Shown: positions 40,001 through 52,000 of the stretch, piece after piece
How the letters are laid out: each line of letters opens with the position of its first letter
Position numbering within the stretch: the stretch's first letter is position 1
Assembly: GCA_039000515.1 (NCBI GenBank)
Contig: JBCFYV010011135.1
Span: 31,029,876-31,093,875, forward strand
Direction of reading: 5' to 3'
DNA: 64,000 nt
From: Timema cristinae
Taxonomy: Eukaryota; Arthropoda; Insecta; Phasmatodea; Timematidae
The notes under the pieces: generated by a model
Databases searched by the model: none
The model's input: the letters and a program-made list of their open reading frames with translations, nothing else
What the model was told of the DNA's origin: nothing
Made by a program: the position numbers and the translations under genes

Positions 40001-43000
40001 AAATATCAACTGGTTATTCTTCGGTACACTTTGTAAAATTATTCTTGTACACTCGTTATAATCCACGCTTATACATATCTTTCTTATTAACTCTTCTTTG
40101 TTTCTATACTTTCCAAAGCACTTTGATGATTAGATTAAAATTTCGGGTCCTATGATTACCATGTTGGGTCAAGTTCTAAAAAAAAAAATTAAAAAATGTG
40201 ATCTAGTTATTCATATCCTAAAACCGCATGTCACCTCAAGTTTAGGATATTCGTGAGTTTAAACCTATCTGAGGTAAATTAATTTTCACTGAACGATAAA
40301 AATTCGTAGCGCAACCTCCTTCAGATGGAGAAGTAAAAGTCGTCGGTCCTATTACGATTTTGACATGTAAAAAAAAAAAAAAGATCCCTGGAAGGTACGT
40401 GAAAATACCTTTCCCAGCCAAATTTGTAGTTTTTTTTTTATATCGTCCGCTCGTAGAAATCTTGAAATTTAACTATCACAGAAACTACGGAGCTCTGTTT
40501 GCTGCAGATCGGGAATTAAAAAGGAATTTATAATAAAACCGTACGACTCTTGTTTCTGTATATAGCCTCTGTTACTTTCTAAATATGATGTAATAACACA
40601 GGCCCAGCAACAACGTCATTTCATTTTGTATCATAAAATTCTAAAGGGCAGATGTCGAGACTTGACTCATAAGCTCTGTCAAGCCATTAAAATACATTAA
40701 CATTGATCATGTCTTCCCGCCATGTTGCTATTCTATTAGTTATTCTCTTTCTCTTTTTTTATTACTCATTTGTCCTTTTTGACCTCTAAGCAAAATGTCT
40801 TCCCCCTTCCCTAAACCATAATTTTTTTCTTTATGTTCAGTAGTTTTTTTTATATATGTATATCTTTTCCTTTTACGCCACGTGTGGGATCCCGCGCATG
40901 TGTAGTTTCTCACGCGTTCTATGTAATATTATATACCACTGGCTTGCAGCTGCCAACTTCCCCTTTCCTCATTCCCTCCTTCCCTTTCAAACATGTCAAG
41001 ACCCTAAATTTCCCCTTCATTCCTGCTTCGCTTCCTTTCTCTTTGTGCAAGGCCATTGCTCCGAGAATCACGTGATCTACCCGTGACTAGCCATGTTGCC
41101 AGTTTTATCTTTTCTCCTTTTTCTACATCACTCATTTCAAGAGTAGGTAGATGGTAGATTTAATAATCAGATGGCGCCTTTCGAAATTCCGTTCTATTCT
41201 CGAATCTTACTTTAGATTTGATTTCTATCGGGAAACAAAGACTTTGTTGGAGTGGTTTTTTTTTAGTTTCTTAATATAATTTACTTGACTTTAAACTATT
41301 AAAGGGGTAAGGTAGGTAAATGGAATTTTAAGTTTGAATTAGTGGCTTTTCTGCGCTTTTAAAATAGGCTCGAAAATAATTCTTTGAAGTATGGAGTTTT
41401 CTAGAATTCTAATTTGTAGCATGCGTAGGTGATTTTAGGCAGGCCATTTTTATTCAGAGCATTTAGTGAATTTGATAATTTAAAGTAGACTAATCTTTCA
41501 AATTCAATGCCAAGAGGTTTTAGACTCTTTTCATTTTAACAATGAACATTAGAAATTCTAGCTTTAATAGTTAATTCAAGCGGGAAAATCAGTTGGCTAC
41601 AAAGAGGGAAAACCTGAAAAAGTCAGCGAATTTTTGGACGACAGGGAAAACAGGGAAATGTCAAGGAATTTAAATAAAAATAAGGAAAAGTTAAGGAACT
41701 AAAAATTTGTCTAAAATATCCCATTAATTTCGCAATCAAACACTAAAACAAAAGTTAATAATACTTAAATATAATATAAAAAAAAGTCATCATCCACCAT
41801 TAAAACTGAGAAAAAAGTAGTCAGGGAATTTTGTAAAATATGTTTTGTAGCCACGCTGAAAATACACTTTAAGAAACTCACTTTAGGCGGGTACTTATTT
41901 TGTTTTGAGATGGCAAAACTGGTAGTCACTAGTCAGTCTAGTTGGCCGTGATCTGGCTGAGAGAAGAGAGATCCATTTTTTACCTCCTCTTTGTATATTT
42001 ACGTTAGTTACCTCCTTCCAATTACAAAGTTTCATAAACATCTACTTTTAGATCTATCTCTTTAGATAACAATACACGAGTAATAAATAAAACGGCAAGA
42101 ATAATGATTATATTTTCCTTTCTAGCATTATAATAAAGATGAGTTATAAATGAACCAAGAAAAACAAAAACAAGAAGCAATATATGAAACTATTTCTGGG
42201 TAACTATTTAAACTAACACACAAACCGGTTTTTACAATTTAGGTTACATCCATGACGTGTTTGTGAGCTGTGTTGAAAAACTCGTTTATACTTATAAGCA
42301 GTGGCGGCTTGTATCTAGAATTAGTGGGGTGCTGCTCCAGAAATTTTTTAGACTTTGTTTTAAAATTGTGTAAAAGGAAAAAAACATATATAAAAATAAA
42401 ATTTATTCAGGAACTTGATAAAATCTCAAGAAAAAATCAACATATTTTACTTACTTTTACTTAAATTGTTACAGTTCAAGCTTGATCTATTCCAAAGTTC
42501 AATAATTTTCTCCTTGATCCTGGATGACAATTGAGGAAATTTTTCTCTATTGAAAGTACTGCAAGAGCATTTAGTCTTTCTGTTAAATAAAAGAACTGAA
42601 AAAAAAATGAATCAAATAGAATAGATGGAAGCAGAATAATAATCTAATTCTAAACTCTTCTACACTTTATCACATTCAAGAATATGGTACACGGTTTTTA
42701 AGCACAACACAAGCCGAGTAAAAAAACCTTCCTTGCGCCATCACGCCAGAGACGGCACTGCGAGAGCAACAGTGCTCTTTCTACCTGGTAGTCCCGCCTT
42801 CCTCCCCACCCTCTCCTATATGCGCAGGCGCACAACAGTCAAACACCACGTCGCTGGCACTGTGAAGAGCACAGTTCCATACAAAGATTTTTGTATCTTT
42901 TTTTTCATAAATTGGGGGATGGCTAATGAAGTACAGACATTAAGTTTAAGGAATATATATTATACTACAAAAATAAAGAAAGAATTAATGAAAAAAATGA

Positions 43001-46000
43001 CTCATTATATTAAATGTTATCGATAATATCAAGTGTAAATAGGGGGTGCTGCAGTTTCGCAGTGCCTATACACGAACCCCCACTGCTTTTGATGTCTATG
43101 GTTAAAAGACAAGTTAAAGTAGAAGTCTATCTTTTAGAAAATACTAAGATATTTAGTGACGCTAAACGATGACGTTTGGCATTTTATATGTACTAACACC
43201 GTATATTTAAAATGACAGTTACAAAACAGCATAACTTGATGTATGCACAAGTGGATTTACCCTATAGGCCCACTAGGAACGGGCCTAGGGGCGGCACATT
43301 TTGGATGACATTTTTATTATAATATTTTGTTTTTAATAATTACGTTTAAAAATTATTGACTAACATTATCGCAAATAGTTCAAGTTGATGTCAGAATGAC
43401 AATAATGTATTCATTTTTAAAATAAATATTATTTTCATTCGCTTTGTAACTGACGTCAATTTCCCCTCCTTCATAATGTTAACTTAAGTTACTATAGGAC
43501 ATGTATTTCGTAGAAATATTTTCGCGAATATTAGCTTACGGCTTCCCCCCCCCTCCCACCCCAAATCAACCCAATGGTAGGTGGGGAGGGGGGATGGATA
43601 TTATAGTTGTGCCTAGGGACGCAAACATTTTAAATCCTCCACTGGACGTATAACTAAATAAACATTAGTTTAGTCACTTTTGTAGCTAGAACAGTTAATA
43701 CAGTCCAATGTTCATAGGAAGAACCTTATCTGAGAGCTAGAACAGTTACTACAGTCCAATGTTCATAGGAAGAACCTTACCTGAGAGCTAGAACAGTTAC
43801 TACAGTCCAATGTTCATAGGAAGAACCTTATCTGAGAGCTAGAACAGTTACTACAGTCCAATGTTCATAGGAAGAACCTTATCTGAGAGCTAGAACAGTT
43901 ACTACAGTCCAATGTTCATAGGAAGAACCTTATCTGAGAGCTAGAACAGTTACTACAGTCCAATGTTCATAGGAAGAACCTTATCCGACAGCAAGAACAG
44001 TTACTACAGTCCAATGTTCATAGGAAGAACCTTATCTGAGAGCTAGAACAGTTACTACAGTCCAATGTTCATAGGATGAACCTTATCTGACAGCTAGAAC
44101 AGTTACTACAGTCCGATGTTCATAGGAAGAACCTTATCTGACAGCTAGAACAGTTACTACAGTCCAATGTCCATAGGAATAACCTTATCTGACAGCTAGA
44201 ACAGTTACTACAGTCCAATGTTCATAGGAAGAACCTTATCTGATAGCTAGAACAGTTACTACAGTCCAATGTTCATAGAAAGAACCTTATCCGACAGCTA
44301 GAACAGTTACTACAGTCCGATGTTCATAGGAAGAACCTTATCTGACAGCTAGAACAGTTACTACAGTCCAATGTCCATAGGAATAACCTTATCTGACAGC
44401 TAGAACAGTTACTACAGTCCAATGTTCATAGGAAGAACCTTATCTGATAGCTAGAACAGTTACTACAGTCCAATGTTCATAGGAAGAACCTTACCTGACA
44501 GCTAGAACAGTTACTACAGTCCAATGTTCATAGGAAGAACCTTACCTGACAGCTAGAACAGTTACTACAGTCCAATGTTCATAGGAATAACCTTAACTGA
44601 CAGCTAGAACAGTTACTACAGTCCAATGTCCATAGGATGAACCTTATCTGACAGCTAGAACAGTTACTACAGTCCAATGTTCATAGGAAGAACCTTATCT
44701 GACAGCTAGAACAGTTACTACAGTCCAATGTCCATAGGAATAACCTTATCTGACAGCTAGAACAGTTACTACAGTCCAATGTTCATAGGAAGAACCTTAT
44801 CTGATAGCTAGAACAGTTACTACAGTCCAATGTTCATAGAAAGAACCTTATCCGACAGCTAGAACAGTTACTACAGTCCGATGTTCATAGGAAGAACCTT
44901 ATCTGACAGCTAGAACAGTTACTACAGTCCAATGTCCATAGGAATAACCTTATCTGACAGCTAGAACAGTTACTACAGTCCAATGTTCATAGGAAGAACC
45001 TTATCTGATAGCTAGAACAGTTACTACAGTCCAATGTTCATAGGAAGAACCTTACCCGACAGCTAGAACAGTTACTACAGTCCAATGTTCATAGGAAGAA
45101 CCTTACCTGACAGCTAGAACAGTTACTACAGTCCAATGTTCATAGGAATAACCTTAACTGACAGCTAGAACAGTTACTACAGTCCAATGTTCATAAGAAG
45201 AACCTTATCTGACAGCTATAACAGTTACTACAGTCCAATGTCCATAGGAATAACCTTATCTGGCAGCTAGAACAGTTACTACAGTCCAATGTTCATAGGA
45301 AGAACCTTATCTGACATCTAGAACAGTTACTACAGTCCAATGTTCAGAGGAAGAACCTTATCTGACAACTAGAACAGTTACTACAGTCTATTGTTCATAG
45401 GAAGAACCTTATCTGACAGCTATAACAGTTACTACAGTCCAATGTCCATAGGAATAACCTTATCTGGCAGCTAGAACAGTTACTACAGTCCAATGTTCAT
45501 AGGAAGAACCTTATCTGACATCTAGAACAGTTACTACAGTCCAATGTTCAGAGGAAGAACCTTATCTGACAACTAGAACAGTTACTACAGTCCAATGTTC
45601 ATAGGAAGAACCTTATCTGACATCTAGAACAGTTACTACAGTCCAATGTTCAGAGGAAGAACCTTATCTGACAACTAGAACAGTTACTACAGTCTATTGT
45701 TCATAGGAAGAACCTTATCTGACAGCTAGAACAGTTACTACAGTCCAATGTCCATAGGAAGAACCTTATCTGACAAATAGAACAGTTACTACAGTCCAAT
45801 GTCCATAGGAAGAACCATATCTGACAGCTAGAACAGTTACTACAGTCCAATGTCCATAGGAAGAACCATATCTGACAGCTAGAACAGTTACTACAGTCCA
45901 ATGTCCATAGGAAGAACCTTATCTGACAGCTAGAACAGTTACTACAGTCCAATATTCAAAGGAAGAACCTTATCTGACAGCTAGAACAGTTACTACAGTC

Positions 46001-49000
46001 CAATGTTCATAGGAAGAACCTTATCTGAGATCTACAACAGTTACTACAATCCAATGTTCATAGGAAGAACCTTATCTGACAGCTAGAACAGTCACTACAG
46101 TCCAATGTTCATAGTAAGAACCTTATCTGACAGCTAGAACAGTTACTACAGTCCAATGTTCATAGGAAGAACCTTATCTGAGAGCTAGAACAGTTACTAC
46201 AGTCCAATGTTCATAGTAAGAACCTTATCTGACAGCTAGAACAGTTACTTTTTTTTAAAAAAACGCCCTCTAAGATATTAATGTAGGTCAGAGCTTATAT
46301 AACCGCGTGTGCAGTACTATTAGTATTGTTTTATCAACCCAATTATTGCATTATGTAATATAAACATTGAAGAAGACGTAATAATCGAGCTGTCAGTAAT
46401 CAAACAACACAGTATGTCAGAATTGGTTCAAAGTTAGTTCATTGCTGAGTAAGCTTTAAATGAAGCACGCGCAAAGATGTAATAATTATTTCTATTCGAG
46501 TAATATTTTTATTCTTGATTGGTCTTGTAAAATTATGGAGGCATGGGTACACATAAATGGGCTATAAGTGGGGTATCCGACTCCCCCCTCTCAATATGCA
46601 ATATTTACTTGATTTTTTGTTAATTTTTATCAAAAAAAAGTTGTGTATTTGTGATTTGTCTACAGTACTTACAACTTTGAATCGTCAATATCCGAGTTGA
46701 CAGATAAAAATGATAAAATGTAGATTTCTTCTCATTCCCTTTTCAACATCTTTATTCTAATTTTGTCCTGTTCAATTAACTTTTGACAAATCTAAAGTTT
46801 CTTTTCATTAGGTTCAGCAGCAACTACATTTTATTATCTTGTTTATATATATAAAAAAATTTTTTTTTACCAAAAACTTGCACTTGAAACCCATAAATTT
46901 AACTTGGATACTCTAAAATTTCCTTCCACAAAGTTAAATTTTTGAAAATTTATCTCGGGGAGGGGTTGCTACATCTCAGGCTGATGGAACTCCATTTCCC
47001 CTTTTCGGAAACCCTAAGGGGTGCCCTTGTATATTGCAGGGCTGGCCTTAGGATTTGAAAATCAAAACGCTAACAACCGCGCCTTTGAACGAAACCCTTG
47101 TTATAAAGTTAGAAAATAAGTTTTGGTCTAGACCAACGTTTTGACCGCTACCTCTAGTTGTCTCAATGTCACAACAGATCTTTCATCAGGAATAATAAAT
47201 ACTCTTCCTCAAGATGGTGTCACGTTTTGCAGTATTTTCATCCACTAAACCAAGTAGTTCATCAAATGAAACCACAGACATTCTATAGTGCAAAAAACAA
47301 CTTCTCTGGGAACATTCTGTGGTTCATAAACATAATATGAAACTGTCCTGTTGAGAGACGGTTAGATAATGTGGGTGAATCCAACAAGGTATCTTCAGAC
47401 AATACAGCCGGCCTGTACAATGTCCATTTCTAAACCATTCTGCACAATTGGAAGCAACAGCCCCCGGCCTTGTAGCCAACAACCCCCGGCCTTGTAGCCA
47501 ACAACCCCCGGTCTTGTAGCCAACAACCCCCGGTCCTGTAGCCAACAACCCCCGGTCCTGTAGCCAACAACCCCCGGCCTTGTAGCCAACAACCCCCGGC
47601 CCTGTAGCCAACAACACCCGGTCTTGTAGCCAACAACCCCCGGTCTTGTAGCCAACAACCCCCCGGCCTTGTGGCCAACAACCCCCGGCCTTGTAGCCAA
47701 CAACCCCCGGCCTTGTAGCCAACAACCCCCGGTCTTGTAGCCAACAACCCCCGGTCTTGTAGCCAACAACCCCGGTCTTGTAGCCAACAACCCCCGGTCT
47801 TGTATCCAACAACCCCCGGCCTTGTAGCCAACAACCCCCGGCCTTGTAGCCAACAACCCCCGGTCTTGTAGCCAACAACCCCCGGCCTTGTAGCCAACAA
47901 CCCCCGGCCTTGTAGCCAACAACCCCCGGTCTTGTAGCCAACAACCCCCGGTCTTGTAGCCAACAACCCCGGTCTTGTAGCCAACAACCCCCGGTCTTGT
48001 ATCCAACAACCCCCGGCCTGTAGCCAACAACCCCCCGGCCTTGTAGCCAACAACCCCCGGTCTTGTAGCCAACAACCCCCGGCCTTGTAGCCAACAACCC
48101 CCGGCTTGTAGCCAACAACCCCCGGCCTTGTAGCCAACAACCCCCCGGCCTTGTAGCCAACAACCCCCGAATAAGAATAAAAATTCTGGCGTATCTGGAA
48201 ATGTTCGGTGGCTTCCGAAATTTGTTTTCATGACAACCACCAAAGCGGTGCACTTGGGGAAAAACAGGGTTATTAAAACAAAACAAAAAAAGGTTGGATT
48301 TTATTATTTTGGGTCTTTTTTTTGGGGGGGGGGGGGTGAAGGAATATGAGAGGGGTTGTTTATTGGTCTTTTTTTTTCATGTGTGCTAACTGATTTATCC
48401 ACTCAATCAAATAAAGTAATTATTAGGATTAGGTGACCTGGTGGTCTAGGGGTAAGGTGTCAGACTTCTGTGCTGGCGGCCGGGGTTCAATCCTCGGTCC
48501 CGGCACAGATTATCTGATTACCAAACCCTTCCTTCACCTCTGACAAGACTGTATTAATCACAACTTGTGAATGTGTGGAATATCAGGCCTCCCACCGTGG
48601 TTCGGATCCACGCTAAACTGTAGGTCCTCCATTTCATCTCACAATCACCTACCATTACACATTAGGTAAGTGCGTATAACCCGAACGGGTAGTAAGACGC
48701 GTTGATATAATAATAATAATAATAAATATTATTATTATTATTATTAGGAATCAATTGAAGTTCTAGCTTGAGCACTGAACATTATTCTTCCATGGCTTCC
48801 ACAACACGACTATAGATGGCAGGAGTGAAGTGGCGCGCGCATACATTCCAATTTTCTGTCAAATTCAGCTAGATTTTTTTTTCTTAGCACCGCGTCTAGC
48901 TACCCGTTCGGATTATACGCCTATGTACGATTGCACTAATTGGTTAGGGATTAGGAAGGCTTGATTTATAGGAAATGCATCCACATTTGCGTGTAGGAAT

Positions 49001-52000
49001 AGTGGAAAACCACACTCAGTGCACCCGACCGGGATAGAACCCCGATCTCCCCATCCTCTGCAGTCCAGCCTAACACGATAGTACGCGTTAGCCACGTGGT
49101 TACCGTAGCAGGTAGTTCATCTCGTGTAGGCCTAGCTTTACAGCGCCCTGACTAAACTGGTACCCCAACTTTCTCTGTCCGGCACCTTACCCCACCCTCC
49201 AACCACAAAATAGAATAAAATTTTCAAAATAGTACTTTTCTTCTTCTGAAGATTAATTGAAAAGAAGATTTTGTCAATTTTTTTTTTTAAGGTTTAAAAT
49301 CCCAACAAATTTTCAACGCTTGACCGCAAATCGTAGGTGTAAGAGAATGTATTTTTTTCCTCTTAAAATAAAATTATTATTAATATTTCTAAAACTAAGT
49401 GATATACAGAGTAAAGTCTAAAAAAAAAAAAAAAAAAGAAGAAACTAATTTTTCGCCGAGAAAATATCTACAAAATAAGTCCTTTTGCTTTTCCCAGGGC
49501 TAGGTTTAGGTAGCGACCACACACCCTTACCCCTAAATTAGCTTACTCAAACATACATTAAAAAGAAAAAGTAAAATAATTGTCTAGTTGGAAACTATCT
49601 TCCTATAAGCTTTGAGGGGCAGGGAGACAATTTCTCCAGCTTGTGGCCTTTTACAATAAACATGTTGAACGTGAGATGTGAAAAAAATAAAATATAGCTC
49701 ACTTGAAAGTCTCTCCATCTTATCAGCTGAGGTTCCCCAATTAATGAAGTCACGGAATTTATTTTTATGCTTAAAGAAACTATTTGATTTTTTTATGGTA
49801 GTTGTGACTTTAAGCGTCCTTCTGTTATGTGATTTACATTATTGTGTTATTACTTACTAATGACATATACTTATAAACGTTCGTTTGTTAACTTTCACTG
49901 ATACACACATCAAAACAAAAGCACCTGCTAGAATAAACTCCACTAAACTCTATAAAGGCCGGAACACACGACACAACTTCTTGAACAATATCTTGGTCAC
50001 ATGGATTGCATACAAATTTTAGCCAGTGACTGTTCACATGGCATTTGTGAATACATACAAAATTTGAAAATAAATAAATAATAAAAAGGCATTTTTTTTC
50101 CTTTTTTTTTTTGGAAAAATAATGATTGAATGATTTGGAAAAAAAAATTGGTATTTAATGTAAATAATTTCTTAATCATTCTTAAATATCATGAAAATAA
50201 AAAAGATAAAAAAATTCTTAAATTATTTAATATTCTTTTAAAACAGTTGAAAGCATAGATATATAAATTTTGGGGTTTAAACTCATTATGATTATTTGTT
50301 TGTTTTCAAGCATTTAGTTGTTTTTCTTACAATCACTATTTTTAAAAAAAAATTTAACTGTCTAGCAGACGAAGTTTTCATGTTTACAACTCAAAAAAGT
50401 TGGTCAAGAAAAATGGACGATATAGGACGTGTTCTATCTCCTAAGAATGTATACAATAAGCTGTGCAATGCAGATCTTGTACAAGTTTTAGTGTTCGTGC
50501 GACGCGATCTTCTGGTGTGTAGTCACGAGCTCAGTACTTTGGAAATATTAATTTCCCCTTTCATGCCATACCATCCCTATATGTTGTGAAAGGGGAAGAG
50601 AGGGGTAGGGACTTCGGTTCAAGTCGTTACCTTTCGGGCAAGAGAAGTCGTAGCTCAGCTACTTGCATTTTTACCTGACATCCGCAGCTCTTCCCCTTCT
50701 CTCCCCTACGAAATCTATGACGTCAAAAATAAGAACTACACTAGCTAGAGCAATGAATGGGATGAAAGTCGGACAAATACCAACTTTCAACCACCATTAG
50801 TAGACTGGTGCACGTCTTGCATGCATTTTACGGTCAGTGCCATGTCTGGGATTTTGTTTTTCGAACTCAATGATGCTTGAATTACATTTAAATAATTTAT
50901 AGGAGAATAAAATAATTACATATCTTCAATCAAAGGCAAGCAGTGCTTGCCTTGCTGGCCCTGACGCGACGCCACTGCTTGAAAATTATGTTATCACTGA
51001 GGACTGAAACTAGCGGTCTCCAGTGCCAAAAGACTCAACCTGCCTCAAGAAGCGTAGAAACTCCCGTAAATACACGTTTGACTATGATCTCATTCACCCG
51101 ATGTAGAGAGGAGCCATATCCTCCCACCAATGATATCCCTCCAAGGCGGGTAGGTTTTCCTAGCTGTCTGGTGACGACACACATATATGGCAAACGTGGG
51201 GTCATAGGTCCCTAAATTGCTCACTGCACGTGTTTATGTGCGTGGCTACGCTTGGAGGACACACGCGTGGCTACGCTCAGAGGACATACCTAAACTGCTC
51301 ACTTCACGCGCTTACGTGCGTGGCTACACTCTGAGGACATAGCCATGGTGGGTCAGAGGATCCTTTAGAAAGGTGTCTATTCTCCAGATAATCACTGCCA
51401 GACCCTACACGACAAGTGGGTCCCCCCTTTGAAAAGTCTCCGACATATGATGGTTGTATAGTGACGCGGAGGTGCCCTTACTGACCCAATGTAGTCAGAC
51501 TGGGTGGGTGCGACCAATCATAGATCGGCCACAGATTAGGGTCAAGGTTGAGAACCCCTTACCTTCTTCACGTGCGCGAAGTCCGGGTCTCCCAACAGAG
51601 GCCTTGCACCGTGCGCGTGTTTGAAGGTTTCCACCACGCGGTGCAGCGTCGTCACCTGGCGATAGATGTCGCCCACGTCGCGTGACGTCATATTGTAGCC
51701 TTCCAGCACGTTGAGCATGTGGACCAGCAAGGGTCCGGAGCTGGGGAGGGGCGTAGCGTGGATATCCCAGGTGGAGTCACCCACTCTGAGGGGGGAGGAG
51801 ACGGCGGAGCGCCATTCGGGTCTACGGGCAGAGTAAGAAGTGTACTAAGTCATCCATATAATCGAGTTTGTACTGTCCAGTGAGCTATACACTTGAACTT
51901 GGTTAGTACGAAATAATTAGGACGGAAGCTTGTTCCTATTAACCGTGAAAATACAAGGAGGGAGGTACGGCCTTGAAGTACCTTAACCATTACTACTATT

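Noticed and set aside
40833..41086. Two overlapping plus-strand frames rich in Phe, Pro and Ser
   Set aside because: Both are translations of a pyrimidine-rich tract in different frames.
42733..43026. Open frame inside the hAT-like element
   Set aside because: No transposase features, GC-rich start and AT-rich end; probably chance.
45701..45952. Open frame with a 17-residue repeat rich in Cys and Ser
   Set aside because: A by-product of the 51-bp satellite, whose unit length is a multiple of three; units elsewhere contain stops and indels.
47324..48286. Longest open frame of the window (320 codons, minus strand) and two overlapping ones
   Set aside because: They are translations of a 22-bp minisatellite that lacks stops in three frames; no protein domain and no start context.
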